A stretch of 64,000 nt of DNA. Source: Porites lobata (lineage: Eukaryota; Cnidaria; Anthozoa; Scleractinia; Poritidae). The stretch spans positions 3,298,501-3,362,500 of the forward strand of contig CALNXK010000002.1 of the NCBI GenBank assembly GCA_942486035.1, read 5' to 3'. The notes beneath the pieces are model-generated. The model saw nothing but the letters and a program-made list of their open reading frames with translations, was not told the origin of the DNA and ran no database searches. Each line of letters begins with the position of its first letter. Position 1 is the stretch's first letter. This document shows, in pieces, positions 1-11,796 of the stretch. A program made the position numbers and the translations under genes.

Positions 1-1240
1 CTACTCCAGTTTTTATTGAAACCCCTGAGACTAAATGACAAAGATTAAAAAATGCTGGTAAAACCATAGCTCAGTTAGTTGGTCACAGTTTGCTTACTGA
101 AAAACAAAAATTGACTTAGAGTAAAAGCGGGAACAAATCTGGAAAAGTTATAACGGCAAACCAAAATTCGATTGCCGTTAGGAGAAATGATAAAACGTTT
201 TAAATATGAGTTAAGGTTTAGGTACTAAAAAAATGGCTTCTTGCGTAGTTTTCGAAGCCAAGCCTCGCACTTTTTAAAGAAACCTGTAAAAAGTGGTTTC
301 TCGAAACAACTTTCACGGCAGAGAATGAAACCCCTTCTGAGTGTTCACAAAATCAGACATATAATTAGAAGCAGCCTTAATCAGTGCCATTTGTAACAAA
401 GTTCAGTGTAATGCAGTTCCGGAGTTTTCATCGGCCCAGTTAATTGCCACGACCGACGATCGGCTGCTCATGATCACGCCTCGACCTTTATAAAATGGGA
501 GATCAGCAATACCCAGTTCCATTCCTTGTTACCACTTGACTGGCACCAGGGAAAACAGAGACTTTTGTTTCCCCGAGGTCAATCGACGGGACGACGAGGA
601 GAACTTTAAAGGGGAAACTCTTGCTGATCAGGGCTTTATAGGTCCTACGTTCTTCGGCATATTCGTTTGCGGTCCTTTGCAGTCCTTTGTGGTTAATGTT
701 TGTACTTAATGTATTCTGGGGCCGTAGATCTTTTATAGATCCGATATATATGCCGTAATTCTTATATGGCTCTGTCCATGTTTTAGAGGTTGGTTTTGGC
801 CAATTCTTTATTTTCTCCGTGTGACATCAACTTGACACTTGGACTCTTAGAAGACATGTGGCATGGCGTGATTCTGTGGCTGTTGAGAGTTCTAGGTCAG
901 GGCTTAAACGTAAGAGTGCGCGGATATTTTTCATAAGGGATTTCTCTGGTTGTTACGCCATACTGACGAGCCCCAAAGAGGGCGAACCAAACCTCTGTTT
1001 CAAAGAGAGGCTAAGTCCAAAGCTATTGATATGAAAATAATTTTTCCACATGAAAGGTTTTGCACTTAGCCTCGTTTTGAAAGTGAGAGTTTTACGAACT
1101 CGGAAATGGCCTATTAAATTCTCAATCGGCTGAGTCTGCACAGTAACGCTGAAAAATATCATAGCAGTTTTCGAAGTGCCTTTCAGCAGACGACTATCGC
1201 CACAAAACCAGTAAAAATAACACTTGCACTTCACAGTGAT
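1..1240. other. Left-edge stretch, no gene supported
   Basis: I see no phase-consistent exon set here. The window opens with an acceptor-like CTACTCCAG followed by a 12-codon open stretch and a stop, which could be the last exon of a gene lying outside the window, but this cannot be tested. The short open frames are not protein-like. Confidence 0.4.
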
Positions 1241-1260
1241 AAATGAACAAAGGAGTTCTC

Positions 1261-1266
1261 TTTATT
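1261..1266 (-). promoter_or_regulatory. Polyadenylation signal AATAAA of the Arg-rich peptide gene
   Basis: AATAAA reads on the minus strand about 123 nt downstream of the stop codon of the secreted-peptide gene, a normal 3'UTR distance. Cleavage would fall near 1240-1250. Confidence 0.5.
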
Positions 1267-1388
1267 ACAATCAACGTTTGTATGGAAATTAAAGCACCTC
1301 TTTCGCTTTAGACGTACAGCGCCAACTAAATGACTATAATAACGAATGTAATATTTGTCTTTTTCCGTGGAATATTGTTATAATCCGT

Positions 1389-1584
1389 TTAAACAGTAGC
1401 ATGTTTTGGATGAACGTCGTATTCTTCATCTTCATCTTCTAATGGTTCAGCGGACAAAGACGATGGTGCACCTTCGGGTATTTCATTCAGGAACATGTCC
1501 TTTTTTAGATCAGCAGGGTTGATATCGTTATCGTCCATCTGCAATCCGCTGCGGCGACGACGGCGACGTCTTCGCCAAGCATCG
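1389..1584 (-). CDS. Arg-rich peptide gene, coding exon 2 (Arg8 block and acidic tail)
   Basis: This exon of 196 nt lies between the acceptor TTTTCCAG|C and the stop TAA at 1391-1389. It carries the split Ser codon, the Arg8 block and about 50 acidic or neutral residues ending HPKHATV. Confidence 0.65.
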
Positions 1585-2020
1585 CTGGAAAACCCAGAAT
1601 AAATATGAACTTATTTTTTTGTTGTTGTCTTATCGTTTCCATCAAAATATCTAATTATCCTTAACTTGTATTTAAAAAAAACGTGTAAAACAAGGTTATG
1701 AAACTTTGGGTTTATTATACGTACCAGTAAGCACTTTCGGTTCTGTCGACCGCAGATTTCTATTTGTGAATGGTAAGGAGAAAAGAGTGAAGCCTGATTT
1801 TCAATTTTCTCTTTAAAATCCTAAATCGAATTGCGTTTACATGAACTTTCGCCTGTGACACCTAACATTGACACCAACAGTAGGTTTCCAACCGTTACAT
1901 TCAGAGAAACTCTCAAGTCTATACATTTAAGGCACTGTAAGGTAATCTGTCTTACCTGTCATCAAGAAACAGAGATGCAACAACAAACATCAACAGAACT
2001 GCAACCCAGAACTTGTTCAT
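1389..2020 (-). CDS. Secreted arginine-rich peptide precursor (86 aa, two coding exons)
   Basis: The coding sequence joins 2020-1956 to 1584-1389 (minus). The first exon encodes a classic signal peptide, MNKFWVAVLLMFVVASLFL, and ends in phase 2 at CAG|GTAAG. The second starts after TTTTCCAG, completes a Ser codon in the same frame, and reads SDAW followed by eight consecutive Arg, then SGLQMDDND and an acidic tail (EPLEDEDEEYD) to a TAA stop. There are no cysteines. The layout of signal, short cationic block and anionic tail is seen in some invertebrate host-defence peptide precursors, in which the acidic part neutralises the cationic part, but I recognise no family and the function is inference. 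The eight Arg codons are mixed (CGA, AGA, CGT, CGC), so this is not a simple triplet expansion. A TATA box and a leader exon lie upstream and AATAAA downstream, so the gene appears complete. Confidence 0.7.
1956..2020 (-). CDS. Arg-rich peptide gene, coding exon 1 (signal peptide)
   Basis: There are 65 coding nt from ATG 2020-2018 to the donor GACAG|GTAAG. The ATG lies just downstream of an acceptor-like TTTTTACAG, showing that a leader exon precedes it. The hydrophobic core is WVAVLLMFVVASLFL. Confidence 0.65.
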
Positions 2021-2476
2021 TGTAATACCTGCTGTAAAAATAACTAAAATTTAATCAGTGATACTATATTCAGTAAAACAAAAAAATTAAGAGGTTTTTT
2101 AGAAAAAAAAAAAACGAAGCCAAAGGATGGTGTTAGAAGCGCATGAATTCTAATTCATTAGAAGACAGAGATTAGCCCAAAGGGAAAAGGGAAAGGAAAA
2201 GGGAATTTTTCGTGTGCGCGAGAAGAGCGAAGAGCCACTTAGGCTAACAAAGAAATGAAAAATCTAAACCATTATGTCATAAAAACGCTAGAAAACGTCT
2301 TCCATCCGGAGAAGGAGTTATTTTTGTTATTCACAGCGCAAATTACAGTGCAAAAACTGGCCGGCAAAACTGATTAAGTACCATGGAAAAATCTAAGCCC
2401 GGTCCTATCTAGATTGGCATAGTTAACCGGAACATAGTCGATGAATACAATACGAAAAAGATTCCTCCTTCTTACC

Positions 2477-2545
2477 TGGCTCTAAGCTGAACGAATGCAC
2501 CTCTCAACGTTAATCAAACCAGAGGACTTTGGATTGACTTACTGA
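2477..2545 (-). other. Predicted non-coding leader exon of the Arg-rich peptide gene
   Basis: A consensus donor (AGAGCCAG|GTAAG) on the minus strand closes a stretch that begins about 25-30 nt downstream of the TATA box. It would splice to the acceptor just upstream of the signal-peptide ATG. The 5' limit is estimated from the TATA spacing only. Confidence 0.4.
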
Positions 2546-2568
2546 CTTCTTGCTGTACACAGGAGCCA

Positions 2569-2576
2569 TATTTATA
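2569..2576 (-). promoter_or_regulatory. TATA box TATAAATA
   Basis: TATAAATA on the minus strand is followed by a leader exon and a consensus donor at the expected spacing. TATA promoters are typical of highly inducible or tissue-specific small secreted-peptide genes. Confidence 0.5.
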
Positions 2577-4161
2577 ATGCTGTTCACTTCTGGGACTTGT
2601 TTTGTTTTCAAACACACTTGTCACATTGAAAGCCAGTGTTGACGATTCAGCGGGTTTCCTTTTTTATCAATTAATCTTAAAATTGCAGTATATTATTCCA
2701 GTGTTAGTTTAGTGCAAAACAGTGAATACACGAAATGAAGAGCGCGTGCAAGTGTTTGCAGGTGCTTGCTTGGCAATCGTACAGCTGTACCATCTGGTTA
2801 CATCATTAAAACATCGTTACTAACACCTGATGTGTTCCATCAAATAGCAAAAGAAAAACGGATCTCGAATAACGAAACAGTACTTTTTTTTCGATATGCT
2901 AAAGGATTGCATATTGGGTAAAAAAGGGTTTTTTTTACATTCAATGAACACCTCCACATCCTGTCACGCTCCGCCTGTGTTTAAACCTTCAACGATTTTT
3001 AACACCTCTTCACGATTTTCACTTATATCATTTTTATGTAAAAAGTACTTAATAGTTTTTAGCTCCTTAGGGAAAAAATTGCAATCTTCAAACAAACGTA
3101 ACAATTCGAAAATACTGAAAGGACTTGAAACCCTTTTCGCAAAGTAAATATTGCGTCGTCAAATTCGATTCTGTAACTAGTCACACTGACTATCACACCT
3201 GTTATCTGGGTGTGTCTCAGCTGCTCAAGAATTCATCCATTTTACTAAAGTTTTGTGTGCTAATGAAGAACTTGTTGACAGAACACATTAAAAAATTCAC
3301 CAGTAAACCTTTTAAACCGGTCCGGACATACTTTTGAACGAACAAAAACTTTAACCGTACCAGGTTTTTCAAGGGCAGACAGTACTATAATATATAGATT
3401 TAGCCAGGACTAAAAACGAAGCTCCTTTTAATATTCATATAGATTCCTCAACGAAAATATAAAATCGAGTAATACTTAAGACAAGTTGAAAGCAACGAGA
3501 ACGGTAAAAAAGATCTAAATTCACCAAAAAAACAACTTTGCACGTGCAGCACATTTTTTTGTACATTTCCTTGCCTTTATTTTGCACGACTAAAACGTGA
3601 AACTTCTTTTAGCTTCCAATTTACACGTTTTATGGAGGAAATGTTTGTGTTTCTGTTCACTTTGTTTTTTCACTGCCGCTTATTTTCACATAGGTAGCCG
3701 CTAGCATTTCTCATTTTCTAATCGCTGCTATATAATTTTCATGTTTTTCTTCCAACGAAATTAGTCTCCGTTGTTATTTATTTCTCGCCCCTAGCTCTTT
3801 CCCTGTTATCTAAGATAATGAAGACATTAAAACTTACTGGAAAGAAAGACTCATTTCTTTTTTTTTTTTCTCTAAAAGCCCGGACGGCTGGGCGATCTAC
3901 CGCCGAAACGAGCGAGGTGCTCGAAATGAAAAATTTCACCTCAGCTGTAACATACTCCTCCGCCGACGGGCTGACACTTGTGATTCCCCTCCCTCACCCC
4001 TAAAGAGTGCGAGGACGGACGGAGTACGCTGATGTCATAACCAAATTTTCTCGGATGGGTAGATAACTAAATTTTCTTACCCATGGTACTCCGCTGCGCG
4101 CGCTTCGCGCGCGAGAGCTCGGTGTAAACCACTAAAATACGCTTTTTGTTGCTATCAACAG
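2577..4161. other. Intergenic stretch, AT-rich, with repeat relics
   Basis: No exon is supported. Positions about 3530-3615 resemble 34511-34595 (shared CACGTGCA, TTTTTGTACATTTC and ACGTGAAACTTC), so this is an old copy of the same repeat. A GC-rich palindrome (GCGCGCGCTTCGCGCGCG) lies near 4094-4111. The 5' exons of the plus-strand gene at 4162 may hide here, but none was found. Confidence 0.4.
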
Positions 4162-4194
4162 CAGTCAAGGATCTGGGCCATCTCTCTTGGTCAG
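4162..4194 (+). CDS. Armadillo-like gene, exon (33 nt)
   Basis: It lies between the acceptor CTATCAACAG and the donor TCAG|GTAAGA, in phase 1 and out phase 1, and encodes VKDLGHLSWS. The acceptor could equally be 3 nt further on without changing frame. Confidence 0.4.
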
Positions 4195-7100
4195 GTAAGA
4201 GATAATTCGTTTTTTAAGTTACAAGAGAGAAAGTGAAACAAAGCCACTTTTAATCGCGACAGATCACAAAACCAGAATTTAAAAGATAACAGTCACAGTT
4301 TTTGCCACCGTTTTCAAGTCATTTTTTAGATGACAATAACCACACACTTGCTACATTGAAATTATGCCATACTGGCGGAAAATGCGCGGGCATAATAAGA
4401 CCAGAGGGATGGAGTGGGGAAAGAAACTCAAGGAACTACATCGCAGCCGATATTCGACCAGTTTTGCCTGCGTTCCTGGACTTTTTTCACAGTCTAAGTA
4501 TCTTATAGATTTTATCTTGCGGAGGAGGAAGCAATTTGGCTTTTTTTTCTTCACTAAAGAGAATTCCCCATGTTTCATGGTAAATCAATCTTCATGTGAT
4601 ATGTGAACTGGACTGGACTATTTAATACAAGAATTTACTCAGGTGTCTGCTGCTTCATTGGTCTTACTAGATTATTACAACCGTGATGATACACACATAC
4701 TTTATTATAAAATAACTTTAACATGGTGTCCGTAGTCAATTATTTGTAGATTTATCATATTACTACAAATAATGACAGAAAAAAAAAAATCAAAGAGGCT
4801 ATGACTGATGTACACCTGTAAGAGTTCCTCGTTGTTTGTTGATGATTTTTTTGTTTTTGCTCTCAGGAGGACCGTCCGCTGCCAGATTTGCTGGAAACCA
4901 GCTCGTTAACTTACTAAGTCTCCTGAATGATCATAATGAGCCTACTGTTCTAAAAATGGTAGGAAGTCAGTAATACCTAAACTCCGACACATATACCCCG
5001 TAGAGGAGAGTGGATTTATATACTTTATCTCTTAACTGCGGTACACTTGTACAACATTGGAAACCTACACATTTCAAAGAGGAGCTAGTTTTTCAAACTG
5101 ACGGTCTATTAAAGTCAAAGAATAAGTTGATTTTTAAGCATTTGCTCTTTGGTCATACACATATATACTTATGATGATTTAGTACTGCACGATAACTAAT
5201 TATAAAGTGGTTTAAGTAGTCGCTTTTACATTTTGAAAAAGACTATCCACGCTGTTTTGCTAATTATGTCATATGTAAATATCCATTTAGTTTACAGTTC
5301 AAGCAATCAGTGAAATTTGCTGCGCCAACAAGGAAAATCAAGATAAAGCGAGGTATGATAAATTCATTATATTATTATATTATTATGAAGTATCTGCGAC
5401 TGGCCAATGATGCGAACGATGCGTTGTTAGTGGATTATCCAATCCAGCAAGTGAATAGTCAGACGCGAGACGTTTTTGGATGTACAGCCGAACCGTGCGA
5501 CCACTCTCATAGCATGTCATAAGCGACTACATATTCAAAACACCAAAATTTTCCCAGACAAAGCACCACTGTTTGGAACCTCTTAACTAATAAACCACTG
5601 AACGACCTCCCTTCATAAGCCATCTCGACCACTTTTTGCCCACTATTTGTTTTGAATTCTCGCTTTTTAAAACTTTGTCGCACTTATTCCATCTCGTCGT
5701 CAAATATTGGCAAATTCTTCTGGTAATAAATTGTAAAGACTATCTAAGTTCAGGAAAAGAAAAAGAAAGTCGTCGTCTTGTGTTTTCGTCCTCTATAAAA
5801 CGTGACATTAGCCACTTTCACCTCGTAGTCGTGTAGTGACGGCAAAGAGATGTACGAAAAAGCGTGATCCACGTGCTCATTGCTTTTTTGAGGCCACAGC
5901 GAGGGTTTCCAAATGTGGTACTCAGAAATATGAATATTCAAGAGCACTAAACGCGAGTTACACGTTTCCAACCCCTTATGAGTTTCTGTTGTAACTCATA
6001 GGTAAGCCAGGCTCTGTGTTAGGGCCACAGTATGATTCCAGTAAATTTACAGTGTTTGTATGGGGTAAAAATACGATCCTTTAATTTGTAGAAAATACTA
6101 AACAAATAAAAGTCAATGAAACTTACTCGACTTACTCTGCAGTTATTTTCTGTTGTCCTTAATGCTCTCACGAAGTTTCGTGATAATTTGTCAAATTCAC
6201 CCTCTATAAAATAACACCAAACTTTAAGGACAAAAACTACTAACTGCAGAGCAAGTTTCATTGGCTTTTATTTAGGATCTTACTGTGGTACGGCTACCAC
6301 AGAAACTGGCTATCTGTAACTCACAAGTCTTATTTATTCAATGGATAGACTTAGTTGAGGTCAAGAAATATTGATCTTCCCGTTACACCTTGGTATTTGC
6401 TGTGGTCACTTACGATACTTAGGTTCTTAATGTTTTTTTTTTACTGCAATTGTTACTGCTTGGTGATGGAGCAGCATATGACCGGCGAGTTTCAGCCCCA
6501 CAGCTTATCTGCGTCCGAATTCTGTTAAAATATGTCTATCACATCCATTACCAGACTAGTACATTGCCAAATACAAACCCGCTGGTAGTCTTAGCATTTC
6601 TCTGAGGATCGATCCCTTTTCGTTGTAGGTTCTACGGATTAATTGACAAACTCACTGAGATGCTATGTACAACTGAACTTGACTTGTCTTCTTTGGTAAG
6701 AAAAGAATTTGAGACATGCTTAAATACGCGTACGTTCAACGCATGAAGTTCTCATTATTTATTGACCTTGTTTCGTCGTTAGTCATAACCGTTACAATTT
6801 CCTCACATTTGATTGGTGCACAGACAGCCTTATTTTTCACTGACTATTGTGTAGGATTGTAATCGGACAGTTGGCTGTACTGAATTGGACAGTTACACCA
6901 GCCAATCACATTTAGTGCACTCGGTTAAATCCACCAATCACAGAATTTATCACAATAACCTTAGCAAGAAAATGCAAGAACTTCTTCCTTACAAAACTTG
7001 GAATTTTCCAAAATGGACGAATTTATATGATTTGTAACATTAGACTCGTCGTGTAGTCCAATTGAGTCTGTAATCTACTCGTGATTAAACACTGCTAATC

Positions 7101-8839
7101 TGGTAATCACTCGTATGATTACAGCCGGATTACAGACCGAATTGGACTCTACTCCGTCCCATTACCATTACTTTACAAACTAATTGTGACAAGTGAGTAA
7201 GACTGCCGGCCACAACTGACGTGGATCTGACAATCGTTAACCTGCTGAATCTCGGACGGATGGATAAATACTTTCTTTTTTCGCGTTTTCTAGAGGCGCT
7301 CTATTACCGCTTGTTTACTGACGCTCTCTTGTGAGAATCTCGAAAATCAAAAGACTCTTCTTCATACAACTGGACTTCAGGTAATTGATAATATCCCAAT
7401 AGAAAATACACAGACTAATGTGCATGCACACCAAGCGACACTGCCTACATGGAGCTAGTATCAAATTAGAATTGAGAGATGTCTTTATCATGTAAGAGAG
7501 TATATATTGTGGTTACTCTGCTGTTAACTGTAGGAGCACTTGGCCTCAGTCTCTTTTGAAAACTGGAGTGCTTGGGAGGAGAATGAAGCTGCTCAGTTGA
7601 TGAAGTTTCTTGGGCTTGATCGGACAGGTGAGCGATTTGATATAGGTGCGCAATCATTATATAAATGTTCATGTTGTGTAACCACAATAAAGATTTTTCT
7701 AGCCTGTTCACAGACCCTCTATTTTCTCTTCTCAGTCCGTCGAGCGCGCGTGATAAAAAACAAAAAACCGCGGGGGATTTATTGACCGCCAGCGCAAGAG
7801 GGTAGGGGTGGGGGAAGACGAAATTAGACGCTCTCCGCTCTCCGCTCTCCGCACTCGTTCTCGCGCTCGTTCTCGCGCTGGCCGATGTTTTGGAAAAGAA
7901 CGAAAAGAAAAATAAAACAACGTCTGTGAAAAGGCTACGATTTTTCAATCGCACTCAGTTGGATTTCAGCATCCCGCACTTTACAGTTTCTAAATTTCTT
8001 AAGGTAATTGCCAAACCAAACAGTCGGAAACAAGAAGAATTAACGGGATAAAATAGAACGATACTGTTCGATTGAAACAAGTTTCCAGTCGAATCGAAGC
8101 GATCCATTGGCGTTTCGACCGAAATTGAAAGACTGAAAACGAAAGTTTAGGTCCGACTGATCAAAGAGGACTAGCCTGCGATTGAGCAAGCTCTCCCGGA
8201 GTGCTCTGGCGGCGAGGCAAATCAAAGAAAGACTATCGTCAACTCGTGGGTACGTTGTTTAGAAAGTAATCAATTAGTTATCACCACTGGTTTTCCCACA
8301 GTGAATTTTAGGAAATGATAGAAATTCATATTATAAATATACTATCCTTGTTCTGGAAACACAATACTTTTCTTGCTGTTTATTGCACTTTAGTAACAGT
8401 TATTTAACTATATTTAAAAACAAAACAAAAAAAAAACAGCAAAACAAAATAAGCAAACAAGACAAAACAAAAAAGAAAAAAAAAAAGGAAGAAGGGAAAA
8501 AGAAGGTCTTAGCAGGATTTGAACCCGCTACCTTCGGTTTGACCCGACTTCACACAGCCACTACGCCATTGAGGATGGTCACGTGATTTAGCGAAAAGTC
8601 TCAGATTTAATGCTTTTTCCATGGAACTTCCGCCGGCAAACGATCGAGCCATAAAAACGACTCGAAGCAATGGGATGAAATTAAGGCTAATTGCAACCAG
8701 GCTACTGACAGTAAAAAACAATAAAAATGTAAACGCATTTCATGGCAATGAATCGAAAGAACATATGCGATACAAAGCCGACACAACTCCTCCGCGAAGT
8801 AGGACGTAAAACATTAGCTTATGTTTCCTTATCTCGAAG

Positions 8840-8870
<31 letters not shown>

Positions 8871-9109
8871 GCCTTTCTTTACCATACATTTCACCAGTCC
8901 GTATTTTATAGTCCGTATTTTATACCCAGACCGCAGTCCGTAGTCCGCAGTCCGTGTTTTATACTGACCGCCAAAAATTCATTCATACACATAACCTACT
9001 ACATTACTACAAGGTAGGAGATCAAGCCAGCGTCGAAGTTGAAGGAGTCGAAGAGCAAATGTTCATCTTCTTGTCAAGTTTAACGCCTGGACGGGTCAAA
9101 GGCTTTTGA
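4162..9109 (+). CDS. Armadillo-like helical protein, partial multi-exon gene
   Basis: I assembled this from small exons with canonical splice sites whose phases chain: 4162-4194 (in 1, out 1), 4867-4958 (1 to 0), 5291-5352 (0 to 2), 6629-6695 (2 to 0), 7534-7627 (0 to 1), then probably 9018-9109 ending in TGA. The joined protein (about 146 aa here) is uninterrupted, with helical Leu-rich pieces such as AGNQLVNLLSLLNDHNEPTV and VQAISEICCANKENQDKAR. The latter looks like an armadillo-repeat helix pair. FENWSAWEENEAAQLMKFLG follows. No long open frame exposes this gene; the support is the phase chain. I cannot name the family. The 5' end was not found and the link to the last exon is the weakest step. 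Confidence 0.5.
4867..4958 (+). CDS. Armadillo-like gene, exon (92 nt)
   Basis: It lies between the pyrimidine-rich acceptor TTTTTGCTCTCAG and the donor ATG|GTAGGA. It is open only in the frame GGPSAARFAGNQLVNLL..., which ends in VLKM, phase 0. Confidence 0.55.
5291..5352 (+). CDS. Armadillo-like gene, exon (62 nt)
   Basis: The acceptor is CCATTTAG and the donor AG|GTATGA. It encodes FTVQAISEICCANKENQDKA plus a split Arg codon. Use of a second AG 7 nt downstream would break the frame. Confidence 0.55.
6629..6695 (+). CDS. Armadillo-like gene, exon (67 nt)
   Basis: The acceptor is TTTTCGTTGTAG and the donor TTG|GTAAGA. It completes the Arg codon and encodes FYGLIDKLTEMLCTTELDL plus SSL. Confidence 0.55.
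7053..7154. repeat. Small inverted-repeat element
   Basis: AGTCCAATTGAGTCTGTAAT at the left is mirrored by ATTACAGACCGAATTGGACT at the right, giving an imperfect foldback of about 100 bp, typical of a tiny MITE. It lies in an intron of the armadillo-like gene. Confidence 0.5.
7534..7627 (+). CDS. Armadillo-like gene, exon (94 nt)
   Basis: The acceptor is GTTAACTGTAG and the donor ACAG|GTGAGC. It encodes EHLASVSFENWSAWEENEAA followed by QLMKFLGLDRT. Confidence 0.55.
8500..8582 (-). repeat. tRNA-derived SINE head with A and B boxes
   Basis: On the minus strand an A-box-like TGGCGTAGTGG (8568-8558) and a perfect B box GGTTCAAATCC (8525-8515) have internal pol III promoter spacing, and the TpsiC-like stem (GCGGG/CCTGC) pairs. 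A pyrimidine-rich tract follows (A-rich on the plus strand, about 8410-8505). No acceptor-stem pairing supports a functional tRNA. Confidence 0.55.
8836..8868 (+). repeat. (GAA)n microsatellite
   Basis: There are about eleven uninterrupted GAA units within an intron of the armadillo-like gene. Confidence 0.9.
9018..9109 (+). CDS. Armadillo-like gene, probable terminal exon
   Basis: An open stretch encodes GDQASVEVEGVEEQMFIFLS followed by SLTPGRVKGF and a TGA stop at 9107-9109. A phase-1 junction fits an acceptor at 9016-9017; the polypyrimidine tract is weak, and 9014 is an alternative with a different phase. The protein-like composition supports a real exon, but the linkage is uncertain. 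Confidence 0.35.
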
Positions 9110-11220
9110 ATCGTACAAATTTGAAAGATTCCTGCCTGTCTTAAATTTGGTAAGACCTCTATCCTAACCGTGTTGTAGCGCACGATGCACGCTCGCAGCG
9201 AGGAATTTGATGCTACCGAACTTCGGCGAGCGCGTGCTTCTTTGGAAACGATAGATCTTCGCGCTCTCGAGTTCGGACCCGATTAATTACGAAGTGCGTC
9301 TACTAGGAGTGAGTGAGTGACTCATTTGCATATCTCAGTCCCTGCAATAACTCGTGGTACGCTCGCGCGTACCCACGAGTTAAAAATGAGGGAGAACCCC
9401 AGAAGAGCCTGCTCGCGGGATAGAGGGGACCTTCACTGGGGGTGGACCACTTTGACGGAAAAATTTCGACTCGAACCGAAGCGTTCCATTTATTTCTCGA
9501 TAGAGTTTTGCCATAATGGAAAGCAGCCGTTGTCTTCTCGAGTCGGGAGCGGTTCTATTTTCTTCAACCGTCCCAGATTTTTCCATGGTCAGCGATAATA
9601 TTAATTCGCCTCGGTATTACACCCAGTCTGATCATGAAAATGTAGTTAAAAAAATTGTCGCAAATTCACTGAAACCTACAAAAAAGGAGAAGACGGAAAA
9701 AAGCCCTAAAATCATACGTAAGGAGCAAAGGAAATAACATCCGGGTGGAAAGGAAGGAAAAAGAAAAAAAAAAGTAATTTTTTGAACTCTCAGTTTTTAT
9801 ATTGGCCACTTTGGAGGTCTCTTTTAGCTGACCAGATAGTTATGACAAGATATGAAATTTATAATATTTGAACTGCGTAGTAAAGCGAATTTAAAAAACA
9901 CTGGAATAATCCTTGCAGTTCTTTTACACAACCGAAGGGGCTAAATCACACCATTTGTTATAAGTATATTATTAAAAAGATGAAACCTGTCTTTGCATCA
10001 ATTGAAATCTAAACTCAAACTGTTTTCTGTCGTCTGTTATATTTACGGATGGCAACTAAGTTCTCCCTGAAGAAATTTGTTTGACATCTTCATAACTCCA
10101 CAGGAGCTTTTTGTGTATGGCCGGCAGTAAGCACCAAGAGCACAGAATTCATCAAAGGCCTAGCTTGCAGTGCAGGCGTATTTTGGGTGGGCGAAAGCTG
10201 CTTGGTTTTGTTCGTACTGTTGTAACCGCTATCTTTGATGTTATGACGGAGGAAGATTAGGTTGCCCAATTTTCTCCTCTCTTTTCGAGTTTCAACATTG
10301 CGCTTTCGCGAGCAAAACATTCGCCCGCCCGATGAAAATGCCTGCACTGCAGGCTATCAAAGGCCAGTTTCAGACGCTGAACTTTTCAGTCGATGTAATT
10401 TTAAAGCCGGAAAATTTCCGTTTTTTCACAAGTGTATCCACAGCATTTGGGACAGACATCTGAGGTTCTTTCTGGTATCTGGCATAGTCGGAAATGGTAA
10501 ACTCCCTCGTCCCTTCCGGATCACTTCCATTCCCGATATATGAACTTACCATCACACGGAACCGGACGAATTTTGGACGGGTGGAAAATTCGTGCGTTTC
10601 GTTGTTCCGTTCACACAAAATTTAGACGCATAGCCGTTCAAAGGTCCATGTGAACAGAGCCAAAATATTAAACGGCCCCGCGAACGTAGTCATAGATTTT
10701 GAGTAGTAGCTCCAAAACCAAAATTGATAAACTACAACTGGAATCCAATTTCGAAAACCTCCTAATAATTCGAACCAAAACCCACTTCTCTGCTATAATT
10801 TCACGTCCGAATCAAATTTCGTTCTCCTTGGACATTCGAAAAATCAGGATTCCACGTTTTAGTTTAACCTGCGTGAAAGGTGGTCGAAAGGGAAGGGAAA
10901 GGAAAGGACATTTTGGGCGCGCAGGCGCAGGCTACTTTGAAGGTCATACGCAGACGGAGACTATTTGTTTTCCAGAATCAACCCTTCTACCGGGAAAGCT
11001 GAAGCTTTTCCGGCCATTAACCCGCGAAACAGGACCAAAAAAGCGGGAAATAACCACATCTTTTCTTTACAGTTGACAGGGGGTCCAGATGGTCAAAGAT
11101 GAGAGAACCGGGTTCTAGACTTGCCGGGGAGGCATACGCATCTAGCATTCCACATAGCGACTGATTTTAAAGACAAAACTACTGTGACACATAGAATCAG
11201 ATGTCAGAAATGATTATACA
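9110..11220. other. Intergenic stretch between convergent genes
   Basis: This lies between the plus-strand armadillo-like gene and the minus-strand Ki-67-like gene. I see no exons. There is an imperfect hairpin at 9349-9381 (AACTCGTGG ... CCACGAGTT), and segments with repeated GGAAAATTTCCG/GACGGAAAAATTTCG motifs near 9457 and 10400 look like degraded foldback elements. Confidence 0.4.
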
Positions 11221-11226
11221 TTTATT
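11221..11226 (-). promoter_or_regulatory. Candidate polyadenylation signal of the Ki-67-like gene
   Basis: AATAAA on the minus strand lies about 570 nt downstream of the stop codon and is the clearest signal I saw after the last exon. Confidence 0.35.
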
Positions 11227-11796
11227 TTGAAGCCCTTAAAAATATATACAATGGGCAACACAAACGTTTCTTTGTCTCGTGAGCTCTTAGAGGCCTACAA
11301 CTATTCAGTCGATCAATTTAACAAGAAACTTGCACCAAGAATGGTGCTATTTTCAGTTTCTCCGTCATTTTTAAAAAGCATTACAGTGTAACACGTTTTC
11401 GATGGCTGTAATGATTAAAAATAATACAAATATGAAAACGAAACTGCATAAAATCTATGTCACCTGTAAAAAAGCGATTTTAATACCTTAATTACTTAAA
11501 AATGCCCCACGTTTTTAACCTTGAAAATCCTCGAACAGTGTTTTTTTTTTTTTCATATAAGATGATCTCCAGTTTTTTGTCCAATTAACTTTCTCTGGTG
11601 TCACTAATTCGATCACTTAAAATGTTTGATTATATGAAGCCTGAAAAAAGAAACACCTCTTTACAGACATAAGATTATAAAGCGAGCTTTGCACGTTTCC
11701 TTTGTCTATTCGCACTTCAGGGATAAATAAAATCAACATAATAGTATGTATGTTACACGTGTATAAATGGAATGTAATGTAATGTTCACTGCGAAC

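Noticed and set aside
7466..7954. 162-codon open frame on the minus strand
   Set aside because: Low-complexity Arg/Ser stretches come from CTCTCCG and CTCGTTCTCGCG tandem repeats; it overlaps a supported plus-strand exon.
7970..8003. Possible 34-nt exon of the armadillo-like gene (ASRTLQFLNFLR)
   Set aside because: It accepts phase 1 but leaves phase 2, which cannot join the terminal exon at 9014-9109. Left out until RNA evidence exists.
8500..8582. A true tRNA gene
   Set aside because: A and B boxes and a T-arm are present, but I could not pair an acceptor stem or anticodon arm, and a pyrimidine tract follows, so a SINE is more likely.
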